A stretch of 64,000 bases of DNA, taken from NCBI RefSeq assembly GCF_040712315.1, contig NC_134022.1:5580001-5644000 (forward strand), read 5' to 3'. The DNA is from Castanea sativa. Taxonomy: Eukaryota; Streptophyta; Magnoliopsida; Fagales; Fagaceae. The position numbers and the translations under genes are program-made. Each line of letters opens with the position of its first letter. Positions within the stretch are counted from its first letter, which is position 1. Of the stretch, positions 12,266-22,856 are shown in pieces. Below the pieces are notes generated by a model. It did not search any database and had not been told where the DNA came from. It saw only the letters and a program-made list of their open reading frames with translations.

Positions 12266-12965
12266 AGATCGAAACCAAATGAATTTCATTAATGAAGAAT
12301 ACTAGAATCCAAATACAGAGCATCAACTGCTGGTGGAGGATCCTACTCCAACCATACAATTTCATTATCAAAAAACCTAGCAAATCTTGCCAACACATGA
12401 GCAACACCATTGGCACCCCGCCTAACACAATTGATTGTAAAGGATCTAAAACCTACAATCAAGCACCAAATATCCTCATAAATAAACCCAAGCCGAGCTA
12501 GATCTGGTTGAGCCTGTGCTACTGTCTTCATCACCCTTGCATTGTCACCTTCCAAAATCACCTCAATAAAACCAACATCTATAGCAAATTCAAGAGCTTT
12601 GCGCAAGCTAGCACCTCCACCTCTTCACTATCCCTTACAGCCCCACCCTTGGCCAAAATAGCAGCCATCACTTTGCCATTCCAATTATGAACCACAGCCC
12701 CATAACCCAAAGCAGCTCCATTATTAAAACATGCTCCATCAAATTTTAGCTTGAATAAATCTCCTTACGGTGGCTATCATACATGACTTGTTGAAACATG
12801 AACTGTCACAGGTACACTTAAATGCTCCTGCACTTCATGAAACTCACTCAAATAATCCAAATCCCGCTGGTATGACCATGATGAATGTTGAAAAGAACCC
12901 CCATGCAAGACCGAGTTCCGCTGAAGCCAGATTTGCCAACAGATCACCCAAAATAAATCCAACTC
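12202..12965 (-). mobile_element. 5'-truncated LINE with 15-bp target duplication
   Basis: A 764-bp insertion ending in a long T run (poly-A on the minus strand, about 12206-12263). It carries only the C-terminus of ORF2: zf-RVT tail (DLFWVICWQIWLQRNS) and RNase H (ILEGDNARVMKTVAQ, then INCVRRGANGVAHVLARFA). It is flanked by the perfect 15-bp repeat ttcaattagatcttc at 12187-12201 and 12966-12980. Truncation at the 5' end, a poly-A tail and a long target duplication are the signature of target-primed reverse transcription. A frame break near 12605 shows the copy is dead. Confidence 0.9.
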
Positions 12966-13029
12966 TTCAATTAGATCTTCCATATTGTTATTTTTTTTAT
13001 CTTCCAAACAGTTAGATATTAGTAATGAT

Positions 13030-13390
13030 ATATTTTATGTTGAACTATGATATATTCTATGTTGAATATGCTTGAATCTATGTGGAAGAGGGAAGCATAA
13101 AATAGGAATACAATAGCATGAGAGTTACATGGTTCAGCTTTATGGCCTACGTCCACGGAAGAAACCTTTAAGGACTACATCTTTAATATATAAGAGTGTA
13201 ATACAAAACCTGTGTTACAACTTACAAGGAACCATAACATGGTTATATATAGTAGATTAAACCCTAGATTAATAAACTTTTAGTACAAGTAGGAGACTTG
13301 GCTTGTACACAAAGTAACATTAGGCTTGAGCCTATGCTAATATATATAAAACCGAAGCCTTTGAAACTTTCACAATTTTCCACGTCAGCA
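13030..13390 (-). repeat. Probable solo-LTR remnant
   Basis: On the minus strand this stretch holds GTGGACGTAGGCCATAAAGC, a motif that recurs near the U5 end of many plant copia LTRs, downstream of a transcript-leader-like region. No TG/CA ends or target duplication could be fixed, and no internal domain is attached. Could also be a fragment of another LTR type. Confidence 0.35.
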
Positions 13391-13397
13391 CAATATT

Positions 13398-13586
13398 TAA
13401 ATAAAATTATTTTTGTTTAGTCCAAACTTAACAAGAAGTGAAACTCTATCTCTCTAACAAGTTCAACTTAAACTCAAACTCATTATTATCTTCTTTTTTT
13501 TAAATAAAATTATTTTTGTTTAATCCAAACTTAACAAGAAGTGAAACTCTATTTTTCTAACAAGTCCAACTTAAATTCAAACATTG
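13398..13586. repeat. Direct duplication of about 86 bp, period 103
   Basis: Copies at 13398-13483 and 13501-13586 share TTGTTTA(G/A)TCCAAACTTAAC and the following AAGAAGTGAAACTCT with few mismatches. They are separated by 17 bp of T-rich filler. Confidence 0.75.
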
Positions 13587-14654
13587 ATAATTTATCTCTA
13601 AATTTGTGAGGTTAATTATGAACACTATAAAAGCAAAGCAAACCCCAATATTTCTAATACCTTTTAAATATTAGGAAGGATTAGGATCTTTATAGAGAAA
13701 ACAAAGAGATTGCAGAGAAATATATATTTCAATTCGTGGACCTAAATTTCAATTTGGATTGTATATTTGTAATATATACACCCGAACAAGCCCAACAAGC
13801 ACAGCTTTAAGGACTTTCTTCTACACCCGAACTCTAGGAATGAAAGCAACAATCCTAAATCGAATTGACTGTATAGCTGATTTGATATCTGGAGTGTATA
13901 TTGTTGTGTCCTTTAGTTCTATCAATATACTAAGCATGTGGGCACCAACTTGGCAACTTTCTATACTTTTGTACACTTACTTTTGAGAATTAATAATAAC
14001 AGTCTATCTTTAATAATAATAATAATAATAAATGTAATGGTTGAATGGATAATTACAATATCTTTTGGATAGTATTATATGTTACGTTTAAACTGATAAA
14101 TTTTGATAAATTTTTTCGTCCACCGTATGGATCGGATTAGCGACTAGTGAGCTAATATATCTCTAATACAAACAAGATCAAAAATAAAAGGCAATGCTAT
14201 TATAAAACCTCATCAGTGAAGATCTAAGGTTAACAATCCTTGGTTTGGTTTCACTTTGGTTTACCCTTTCATCTTCTTCAACATATCCATTTAGTAGGTA
14301 GTATATATTTGAATGTCAATTACTTAATTGGGTGTTCTCTTTTTTTCTTTTTTACTTGCTGTGGAAAGACTAAATTTCTTAGTTCGAAATAAATCAAACA
14401 AGTAAAATAGTTTCACAAATGCAAATTTGTATTGATGAATGTGTGGTACAGTTATCTGAAATTACAAAAGAGTGATCCTCTGATTTGGTCTTCTTGAAAA
14501 ATATATTTGTAATAATGTGATTTTGACTTGAACACCAAATATCCTTCAATTTGGCTAAAGGATGAATCGAAGACCCTTGAAATTGAATTACAATGAATCT
14601 CTGGCTATTAGCTTGTTAGAAATTCTTTGTTCTTCATGTTCTTGATGCGTTCTT

Positions 14655-15060
14655 CATCTTCAAAGGTTTTGTGGTGGAAGTTCTTTGGTACTTTAGAGGC
14701 TTGAATCCGTAGGGCTTCGTTGATTTATGGCTTGTTGAGGTTTTTGGAGGCTTTCGAGCTTGATTCCAGTGAACTTTGAGATCTAGGAAGATGATTTGGG
14801 TGATTTCTCTTTGAATGTTCTTTGTATTTGAAGGTTTGTGGTGGAAGTTCTTCGAGGCTTTGGAGGTTTGAATCCATAGAGCTTCACCAATGTGTAGTTT
14901 CTTGAAATTTTTGGGGCTTTTGAGCTTGATTCCAGTGACCTTTGAGATCTAGGCAGGTAGTTTGGATGCTTTTGCTTCAAATATTCTTCGTATTCGAGGT
15001 TGAAGTTCTTGAAGTTCTTGGAGGCTTCAGGGCTTGATTCCAGTAGAACTTCTATACTTT
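14655..15060. repeat. Degenerate tandem repeat, about 165-bp period
   Basis: Copies beginning near 14664, 14832 and 14995 each run GTGGTGGAAGTTCTT (third copy degraded), then a GAGGCTT segment, then GCTTGATTCCAGTGA and GAGATCTAGG. The surrounding 14380-15440 looks like LTR-type sequence without identifiable ends. Confidence 0.6.
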
Positions 15061-15100
15061 TGAATCTTCTTTGATGCTGCTTGTGGCATGGATCTCGTGG

Positions 15101-15121
15101 TGTGTGTGTGTGTGTGTGTGT
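15101..15121. repeat. TG microsatellite
   Basis: About ten TG units right after the degenerate tandem repeat. Confidence 0.9.
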
Positions 15122-15122
15122 A

Positions 15123-16589
15123 GAAATGCCTTAGGAAGGCTTCTATTTATAGGAGTTTGGGGGTGGGTGAGCGACACATGGCGAAGCTTGATTGGTGACA
15201 TGTGTCATTGCTTATGTCATTGCTTACATGCGCCAGGCTGCTTATGTCATCACTTACACCTGTTGATGTGTGATTGATTTTTGCATGCATTTTATGCCCC
15301 TATTTCAACGACACTTGGCAAATTTCTGTTGGTTTTTGAGTAGTAATAGCAAAGCCTAGCAGCAATACGTGGTGCTTTGTAATTGGCTGTATTTTGTGGA
15401 CTTGATAGTATAATGTGTCAGCTTGTGATAGGTCGGGAATTTTCTCTCTCTACACTTGCTCAATCCAATAGGTACGTACGTACTCTTTTCTTCATTAGTT
15501 GTTTGTTAAATTATTTATTTGTGAGTTTATTTTATGGGTTATGTTCTGTGCATTTTGATATTTCTTTCTGTTAATATAGTTGTACGCCAGCTCTATGATG
15601 TTTTGTACGTATGTTTAGTGTTTCTTTATCTTGATTTCAAATGTTTCGTTGTTGATAAACCATAGGAAAAAAAAGCACCATTTGTATTAGTATTTTTAGA
15701 TATTAAATTTTCATTAATAGATTGAAAGTGTTTTTTTTTTATATCTCTTTTACTTTGAATTTTTGCAAAGTAAAGGAGCTTACATGGTTTCTAATTCTTA
15801 ATTTCTCTCTATTTAATTGTTTAATAAAATGTATGAAAATAATATTGATTTTCAATGTTTTTGCTAACATATCTATTTGTAAAGAGTAATTTCACGGTGA
15901 AAGGTTTCTATGATTTTGTGCATGTGAATCACTAGAGAGAGTTTGAAGCTTCCAATGGCTGCTTGAAAGGGATCATCATTCTTTATCATTTATTGGAAGA
16001 TTCTTATTGTAGACAATACAATTTATATTTTTATATAAGTAATAATATTGTACTTACTAGAGTGTCATTTTGGAGTACTTTTGCTAAAGTAGCCATTCAT
16101 CCCCAAAAACCCACGAAATCCATACTAAAACTCTTATTTTACTATTCAAAAAACCGTCATTCACTGTCAAATCACCCTTCCAAAGTCATCACATAGGTAG
16201 CTAAACAAGCCCAAATAGTAATAGGACAAGGTCTACTTAATTGACCAAATCAAAAGCCAGCGACATAACAATGCGATTTTGTGGGTAGGGATGCAAAATT
16301 GTACAAATAAATAATAGGACAAGGTTTTGCTGCATAAGTGTTCGATTGTGCATGCGAACTGGGATGTCATAAGCATCGCAGACTGGGTAGCTTCAGATAT
16401 GGATGGTAAGAATTATTGTACTGGCCAAGGTATGGGTGAATGCATTCTACCGGGCTATAAAGTAAGACGTGAGTGCTTGGCCTGGGCAATTACTGTTACC
16501 AATCAACGCAAGCACATACATACCGGAGCCAAGATTTGTAAAATGTGGGCAACATGGAATTGAACCCAAACTTTTGGAGTGAGGTTTCT
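15123..16589. other. Intergenic, AT-rich
   Basis: No element or gene recognised. One open frame at 16327-16563 (78 codons) has non-random composition, but I recognise no family and see no homologue in the window. Confidence 0.45.
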
Positions 16590-16850
16590 AAGTGTTTGGA
16601 TTTTATACCTTGAAATTTTAAAATTTAAATGTTATTTTCTAAAATTTGGGAGTGTTTAAATTTTACATTCTCAAGTTTCAGGGTGTAAAATCCAAATACC
16701 TCTAAACTTTATAGAATAAAATCCAACAGTCCTAAAATTTTGGAAGTAAAATTCAAAATTCTGAAACGTCAAGGTGTAAAATTTAAACACCATCAAACTT
16801 CTAGATGTAAAATCTAAACAGTCTCAAACTTTAAGGTTGCAATTTGCAAT
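16590..16850. repeat. Short GTGTAAAATCCAAA-type repeats in both orientations
   Basis: At least six degenerate copies of a roughly 30-40-bp motif around GGTGTAAAATCCAAA, with its reverse complement TTTGGATTTTATACC at the left. The inverted layout could fold into a weak hairpin. No target duplication found. Confidence 0.55.
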
Positions 16851-16989
16851 TTGGCCTTTATTTTATTTTTGTACTTATTACGTGGTAAAACCAAAAAAAA
16901 AAGTTCCAGTGTTTATTTTGTAAATTGATTCTATTATTTGTGCTTTCACTTTCAACAGTCAAACCCAAAGTCTCTATATCTGTTTTGGT

Positions 16990-17684
16990 GAATCGGTTGT
17001 CACTATAAAGAGCACGCTTGGTGTGTCATGAGTAAAAATTTAAGGTAAAAAATTAAATGCATCCAAGATTTGAATCTTTCCTTTATCATACTTTCTTTTA
17101 TTAAACAAATTCTCATTGAGTGCTCCAATGTAAATCAAAAATACAAACATTTTCGCATTTAAGCAAAAAAAAAAGGTTTTTAATTGAATAGGTAATAGAA
17201 TGGCTACTCTTATTACATCAGGCAATAATTTCAGAAATTAAGATCTTTGGTTTAGTATTTTTTTTTCCAATAATTATAATATACATATTATTTTATGAGA
17301 AATTACTATCAATGTGATTGTTTCCACTTCTTTTTTTCTTGGTCCATAGGATTGTCTCTTAGGTATTTGGGCTATTTAATGAGACAAAGTATTCTCTTTT
17401 CCCTTCAACCCTTGTCGAAAAATATAGGTGTGATTCATTATGTTTAAAAAAAATATTGGCTTTACTAGTAAAGTAAAATGATATCTATGAGTTCATGTTA
17501 GCTCAATTAGTAAAATATATTGTTAGTGAATATAAATTTTGGGTTCAAACTCCATCAACACCAAAAACAATTTATTGTTTTGGCTTGATGATAAAAAACA
17601 ATCATTATAAAGTAACCGTCATAGGTTAAAATTCTATCATATATAGAAAAAAATGACACTTACAATTTTGTTGAATTTCTACTA
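16990..17684 (-). other. Neprosin downstream/intron sequence cut off by the Tat element
   Basis: Read on the minus strand, this region aligns with the plus strand at about 51220-51660 beside the second neprosin copy. Shared blocks include ATTATTGC(C/T)TGATGTAA, CACATTGATAGTAATTTC and TAAAGGAAAGATTCAAA. It is therefore the continuation of the neprosin locus on the far side of the Tat insertion. No coding exon for the missing C-terminus was found in it. Confidence 0.65.
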
Positions 17685-17689
17685 GTAAA
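17685..17689. repeat. Target-site duplication, left (GTAAA)
   Basis: Matches GTAAA at 28983-28987 on the other side of the Tat element. Confidence 0.9.
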
Positions 17690-18440
17690 TGTAAGTGCAC
17701 AATTGCACCTGGACCCAAGAACAGTTACGGGCTCAGGCCCAATGAGCCTTAAACAATATGAATTTGTAGAGTGTGGGCTTGAAACCCAGGTTAGAAGTAT
17801 GCGAGGATTAAATGACAAGCAAAAGATTGCAAACACTCGAAAAATAATGGAGAATATTGTAAATCAACCTCCTCGGACGTAAGCCAAGAGTTGTTATTAT
17901 ATTATCTTTTCCCCTTTTTTCTTTTCCTTTTTGATTACAAAGAAGTCCGTCCCCCTTTCCTGTTCTAGGTTGCCCCTTAAATACTCCTCTTGTTAATACT
18001 TTGTACACGTGTTGTCCTATCTCCCCCTTAACCTAGATATTTCTTTTCTCAGTGCCTTTGAATAGTAACCAGAAGTTTCCCTTCCACTGTTCAGGTGTCA
18101 CTTCCCCATTAATGCGGCCAGGGTGGTAGGTGCAGGGTCTTTAATGTGGAGGTAGCAGCCTTTATCTTTGACATTTTTCCAACACCGGTGCTTCTAGGGC
18201 ATTCAAGGGTTCACCCCCTTTAACCATTGGCATTGTTCGTGTCATTCCCTAACCTTTACCATGAAATCCCGAGTTCTCCGGTGTCCATCTGCAGAGAAAT
18301 TCACCCTCGGCTAGATCCTCGGATCCTCGGCGTATGGACCGACCCATAGTACTAACAAGTCCTAAACCCAAGAGCAGGTCGGCCTTCCTTAGCATGGCCC
18401 AACGGCCCATGTAACCATCAGAGTCTTTTTACCCCCCACA
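17690..18440 (-). repeat. 3' LTR of the Tat element
   Basis: 751 bp, plus-strand ends TGTAAGTGCACAATTGC and TTACCCCCCACA. It differs from the other LTR by six transitions and no indels. Confidence 0.95.
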
Positions 18441-18456
18441 ATAGCCCCTCAAAACT
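18441..18456 (-). other. Polypurine tract of the Tat element
   Basis: Minus strand reads TTTTGAGGGGCTAT immediately before the 3' LTR. GAGGGG is the purine core; the trailing CTAT makes it imperfect. Confidence 0.5.
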
Positions 18457-18948
18457 CTAATTTTCAACGTCCGAGGAGAAAAATAGGGTTTTGATCTGAC
18501 GAGAACTTACTCCACACACTTTGCGAGTTACGGCACGTGTGGAAATCGTTTCGCGTCCTAGAAGATGCCACTTGGCGGTTTTATTTTCAAAAACGCGCGC
18601 ATTTATTACTGTAAGTTACACTTTGTCTTCCACGTTCAACGGTGAGATAGGCATCCAACGGTCCTCGTTCCTCCACGAAACTTTAGGCGGGACAACTATA
18701 ATTTCGAGGCCGCCTTTTTGCACGTCGTGACGCTTTGGGAACCTGCGCTTTCATTTAATTCCTCAGGGGCTAATCCCATCAAAACATCAGCCATCATACC
18801 TTACCTGCAGAAAACCGTGGAAATTTGCACACCTTCAACCTTGTAAGTTCTTGCTCTTTCTATTCTTAACCTTTTCTCCTCGGTCTTTGTCCTCGGCTGT
18901 CACTACAAACATTCTCCCTCTTAGAGTTTAATCTCTCGTTCCTCTGTA

Positions 18949-21499
18949 ATGGGAAGATTCAAGTGTCTAGTTGATACCGCCGCTGGGATGGAAGGCTTTA
19001 GGGCCAAGTATCGTATTCCCAGCGACGTAGGTCTAAAGTATTGTCCGGCGGAAGCAGTGGCCGATTCTAGGAAAGAGGGAGAGGTTATCATCCCAATGAT
19101 AGCCTTTATACAGGGTGGGATGACCCTCCCAATGAAACCTGTAACTAGGGAGTACCTTCGCAACCACCGGTTGTGCCCCGACCAGTGCCTCCCAAACGTT
19201 TTTAGAGTTTTGGGTAGTGTCGATGCTCTAAATGAGCAAATGGGTCTGAACCTCACCTGGCACGACGTCGTCTTTCTATATGAGTCCCATAAACTTTCCA
19301 ACGTAGGTTACTACATTAAGTCCCGTTCTAGTGTCGTTAGGTTAATCTCCTGTCTGCCCAAATCCAACAAAGGCATGAAGGACGACCACCTGATCGTCTC
19401 TGGGAACTGGCACGACGGCTTCCACTGCCCAGTTGAGTGGAGGGATCCAGGTACGATGTCGTAGGATTAATCTCCCCACAACACAACTTCCTCTAACACA
19501 CACAGAAATGCGTATTCATACTTACTTAAATTTACTAAATATCTGTGTGAATCTGACCAGGTTTGTTTGTTTTGATGTCTTTTTTGCAGATAAGCAACAC
19601 GTGCGTCCTCGTTTGAGCCACTGTAACGTCGCAGATCTAAACCGAGTACTTCGCTCCGAGGTGTTCGTTAGCGAAGACTTACAACTCCGGGCTGCTCATC
19701 TCATTCTGGGGTACACCCCCATTTCCTCGGACTTCCAAGAGATAGAAAACGCCATAGTTGCGGGCGACCGAAGACGAAGGAGGATAAACGTAGCTCGGCC
19801 CCACTTTCTGGACGACCGCGATCTCCCGGACGCTCCTCACACTGTTTTGTACAACCAGCCTATAGCAGCAATTCCCCTCGCCGTGCACTCACAGGCAACT
19901 GTCTTTCCAGAAGAGCAAGTGTCTTCTTCGCATACACTTGACGACGAGATAGATCAATTCCATTTTGAAGACACCGAGAGACCTCGCGGGAATCAGTTTG
20001 TTGTACTTTCCGACGAGGAGGAAGAAGCCACCGAGGCCTCTGGAATTGCAGGGTTTGTGGTTGCCCTACCCGAGGACGAATCTGAGGAAGATATGGGAAG
20101 GATGCAGGGTCTCCTAACCAATAGAGCTGCAAAGGTTGTGGAGAAAAAGACGGGGACGTCCCAAGTTCCCCCATCTTTACCACCTCCCCCTCCTCCAGCT
20201 GAGCCAAAACTTCTAGCCAAGGATCCCAAGAAGAAGAGAAAGGGGGATACCGAGGGGACGATCAATAAGGACCCCAAGAAACCACGACAACAACTCCCAC
20301 CGGTCCAGCAGCAGAAGCTGGACAAAGGCAAGGGTAGGGCCCGCTCAGTTGAAAGCGGGGAAATCAGGGACGAGGCCGATGTGCGCCGAGCACCGACCAC
20401 TTGGTCCCCCGACCTAAGACTGGACGGCGCACCCATCTCCTGCCAGTCCAGTATAAGGGCGGTTCAACAAGGCCATGCCCACCACTTGGCCGAAGTGTTG
20501 GAGCGCACTCTTCTATTGCCCAAGGACATGGAGACCTTGGAGAAAATGAGCCAGCCACAACTGTTCCTTTCTTTAAAAAGGGATTTAGCGCTGGTAATTT
20601 TACCTCTTTTTAGGAAGATTCCACTTTTAATAACATTCATAAGTTGTTTACTATTCCTGATTCCATCATACTTTATTGCAGGCCATTCAGGAGGTCTTTG
20701 TAGCCGAGAAATTTATAGAAGACACTCGGAAGAAGGCCAGGACTGAGCTGGAGATTAGGCTAGAGACTGAGAAGTCCTTGGGCACTGCTTTTGCTGAGAA
20801 CGAGAAGCTTACCTCGGAGATGGCTGAGCTGAGGAGAGAGAAAAATGGGGTCGAGTCAAACTTGAAGACCATGAAGACCCAGATAGAAGGACAGCGCAAG
20901 CTCCTTCGCGAAAGAGATGAAGAGCTCTCCCAAGCTCAAAGGGAGTGCTCGGATCTGAAAAAGGAACTGGCGCTGATGAAGGAAGAAGCCAGCTCCTACC
21001 AACTCTCTCTACAAGCTGCCAAGCAGGCAAGTTTCGAGGAAGGGGTAGCAACCACAGAGGAGCAGCTGACAGAGGAGTAACAGAGGAGTTCGCGGCTTTG
21101 TGCCGGGAATACTGTCAAAAAGTATGGGGGGAAGCTTTAAACGTAGCAGGAGTTCCTCTATCTTCAGATCTGAGGAAGTCCAAGAACGTTTGGCTTCCCC
21201 TGGAAATACAGGAGATTGAAGAAGCTCCTGCTGCTACTCCTACCCCTGAGACAACTCTTCCTGCTCTTCCTCCCATAGTCCCGAAGCCAATTCCAGATCC
21301 TACAGAACCTTTGGGTTCCAATAAAGACAAGGAAGGAGGCGGAGATGCCGAGAAGGGACTTAGCCAAGCCATGGAGTCCAATGTCCCTCCAACGAAAGTA
21401 GCAGACAAAGAAAAAACAGTTCTGTCTCCTTTTGAATTGGAGTTGAGAGAGACAGAGGGAACCAGCACTTCTCAGCAAGATCCTCCTCCAAAAGCTTAG
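18949..21499 (+). CDS. Antisense gene of the Tat element (gypsy-type transposon protein)
   Basis: Lies opposite to gag-pol in the 3' part of the element. ATG at 18949; exon 1 18949-19450, intron 19451-19589, exon 2 19590-20593, intron 20594-20681, exon 3 20682-21499. Both introns are GT-AG and joining them keeps the frame. The N-terminus (EGEVIIPMIAFIQGG, MGLNLTWHDVV, YYIKSRSSVVRLI) fits the family called putative gypsy-type transposon protein (Transposase_28-like). The middle is acidic and Pro/Lys-rich; residues from exon 3 form a long coiled coil. An 11-bp duplication (21069-21089) adds a stop at 21078-21080 and shifts the rest (EEFAALCREYCQKVWGEAL). An AATAAA lies near 21564. Function is unknown. 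Confidence 0.7.
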
Positions 21500-21974
21500 G
21501 ACTTAGCTTAGGGCTTCTCTTTCTCCATGTTCAGCCTTTACATGTAATGCATACCCAAATGATTAATAAAGAACAACTTTATTTGATTTTTACTCGTGTT
21601 GCATATGTTTTTACTTTATTCTTTTTATATTTATCGCAAAAGTTTCCCATTAATACATAACAAAAGTTTCTCAAAGTAAACAAATCTAACTCCAAGGATT
21701 GCACAATCATAACTTCCACATAATCATACGCACATTATTAAAGATTTAATAGAAGGTGATATGGTTGAAATATTTAAACAATGCCTTTGATTAAGAAAGA
21801 AGAGAAGATCTTGCATAAAGATTAAACCCTTGTAATGTACAGCATCTTTTCTAGTAGGATGTAAGATCCGAGGACCATTCCTTACACAAATTTGCTTAAC
21901 ACTTAAAGATATAAAACTTAAGATCCAAGTTAATAAACAGCAATGCATTAACACGCAGACATAATAAGAAGTTA

Positions 21975-22806
21975 ACTTTGATCAAAGTCGTGGTCCGAAG
22001 ATAAGACTTAACCAATTTTTCGTTTGATTCTTAAAAATTGTAACTTTAAATATTAAATTTCCCAAAGCAGGAGGTCCGAAGACCCGGCATAACTAAGGTT
22101 CTGTTTAACAAATGACAAGACATCAATTTCCACAAGGTTTGTGGTCCGAGGACTGCACTTAACCAAGTTTCTGTTTGAGTCTTAAAAATTGTAACTTCAA
22201 ACGTTAATTTTCCCAAAGCAGGAGGTCCGAAGACCCGGCATAACTAATGTTCTGTTTAACAAATGACAAGACATCAATTTCCACAAGGTTTGTGGTCCGA
22301 GGACTGCACTTAACCAAGTTTCTGTTTGATTCTTAAAAACTGTAACTTCAAACGTTAATTTTCCCAAAGCAGGAGGTCCGAAGACCCGGCATAACTAAGG
22401 TTCTGTTTAACAAATGAGAAGACATCAATTTCCACAAGGTTTGTGGTCTGAGGACTGCACTTAACCAAGTTTCTGTTTGATTCTTAAAAACTGTAACTTC
22501 AAACGTTAATTTTCCCAAAGCAGGAGGTCCGAAGACCCGGCATAACTAAGGTTCTGTTTAACAAATGAGAAGACATCAATTTCCACAAGGTTTGTGGTCC
22601 GAGGACTGCACTTAACCAAGTTTCTGTTTGATTCTTAAAAACTGTAACTTCAAACGTTAATTTTCCCAAAGCAGGAGGTCCGAAGACCCGGCATAACTAA
22701 GGTTTTGTTTAACAAATGAGAAGACATCAATTTCCACAAGGTTTGTGGTCCGAGGACTGCACTTAACCAAGTTTCTTTTTGATTCTTAAAAATTGTAACT
22801 TCAAAT
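21975..22806. repeat. 151-bp tandem array in the Tat element
   Basis: GAGGTCCGAAGACCCGGCAT recurs at 22071, 22222, 22373, 22524 and 22675, a constant 151-bp period. A degenerate copy precedes the first (about 21975-22070) and a partial one follows the last. Copies differ by only a few bases, for example ACAAG/GAAG and GTCCG/GTCTG. Such arrays between pol and the 3' LTR are known in Tat/Ogre elements and can seed satellites. Confidence 0.92.
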
Positions 22807-22856
22807 AACAGAGCTACTCATGACTTTGGAATATCAACTGACAAAAGCACATTTCA

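Noticed and set aside
16327..16563. A 78-codon gene
   Set aside because: No family resemblance, no splice or promoter context; left only as a note in the intergenic entry.
21000..21080. A third, GC-AG intron rescuing the antisense ORF at CAG|GCAAGT
   Set aside because: No suitable acceptor gives an intron of normal length; the 11-bp duplication explains the break more simply.
22071..22806. CRISPR array
   Set aside because: Regular repeats, but 151-bp units with no unique spacers, inside a retrotransposon.
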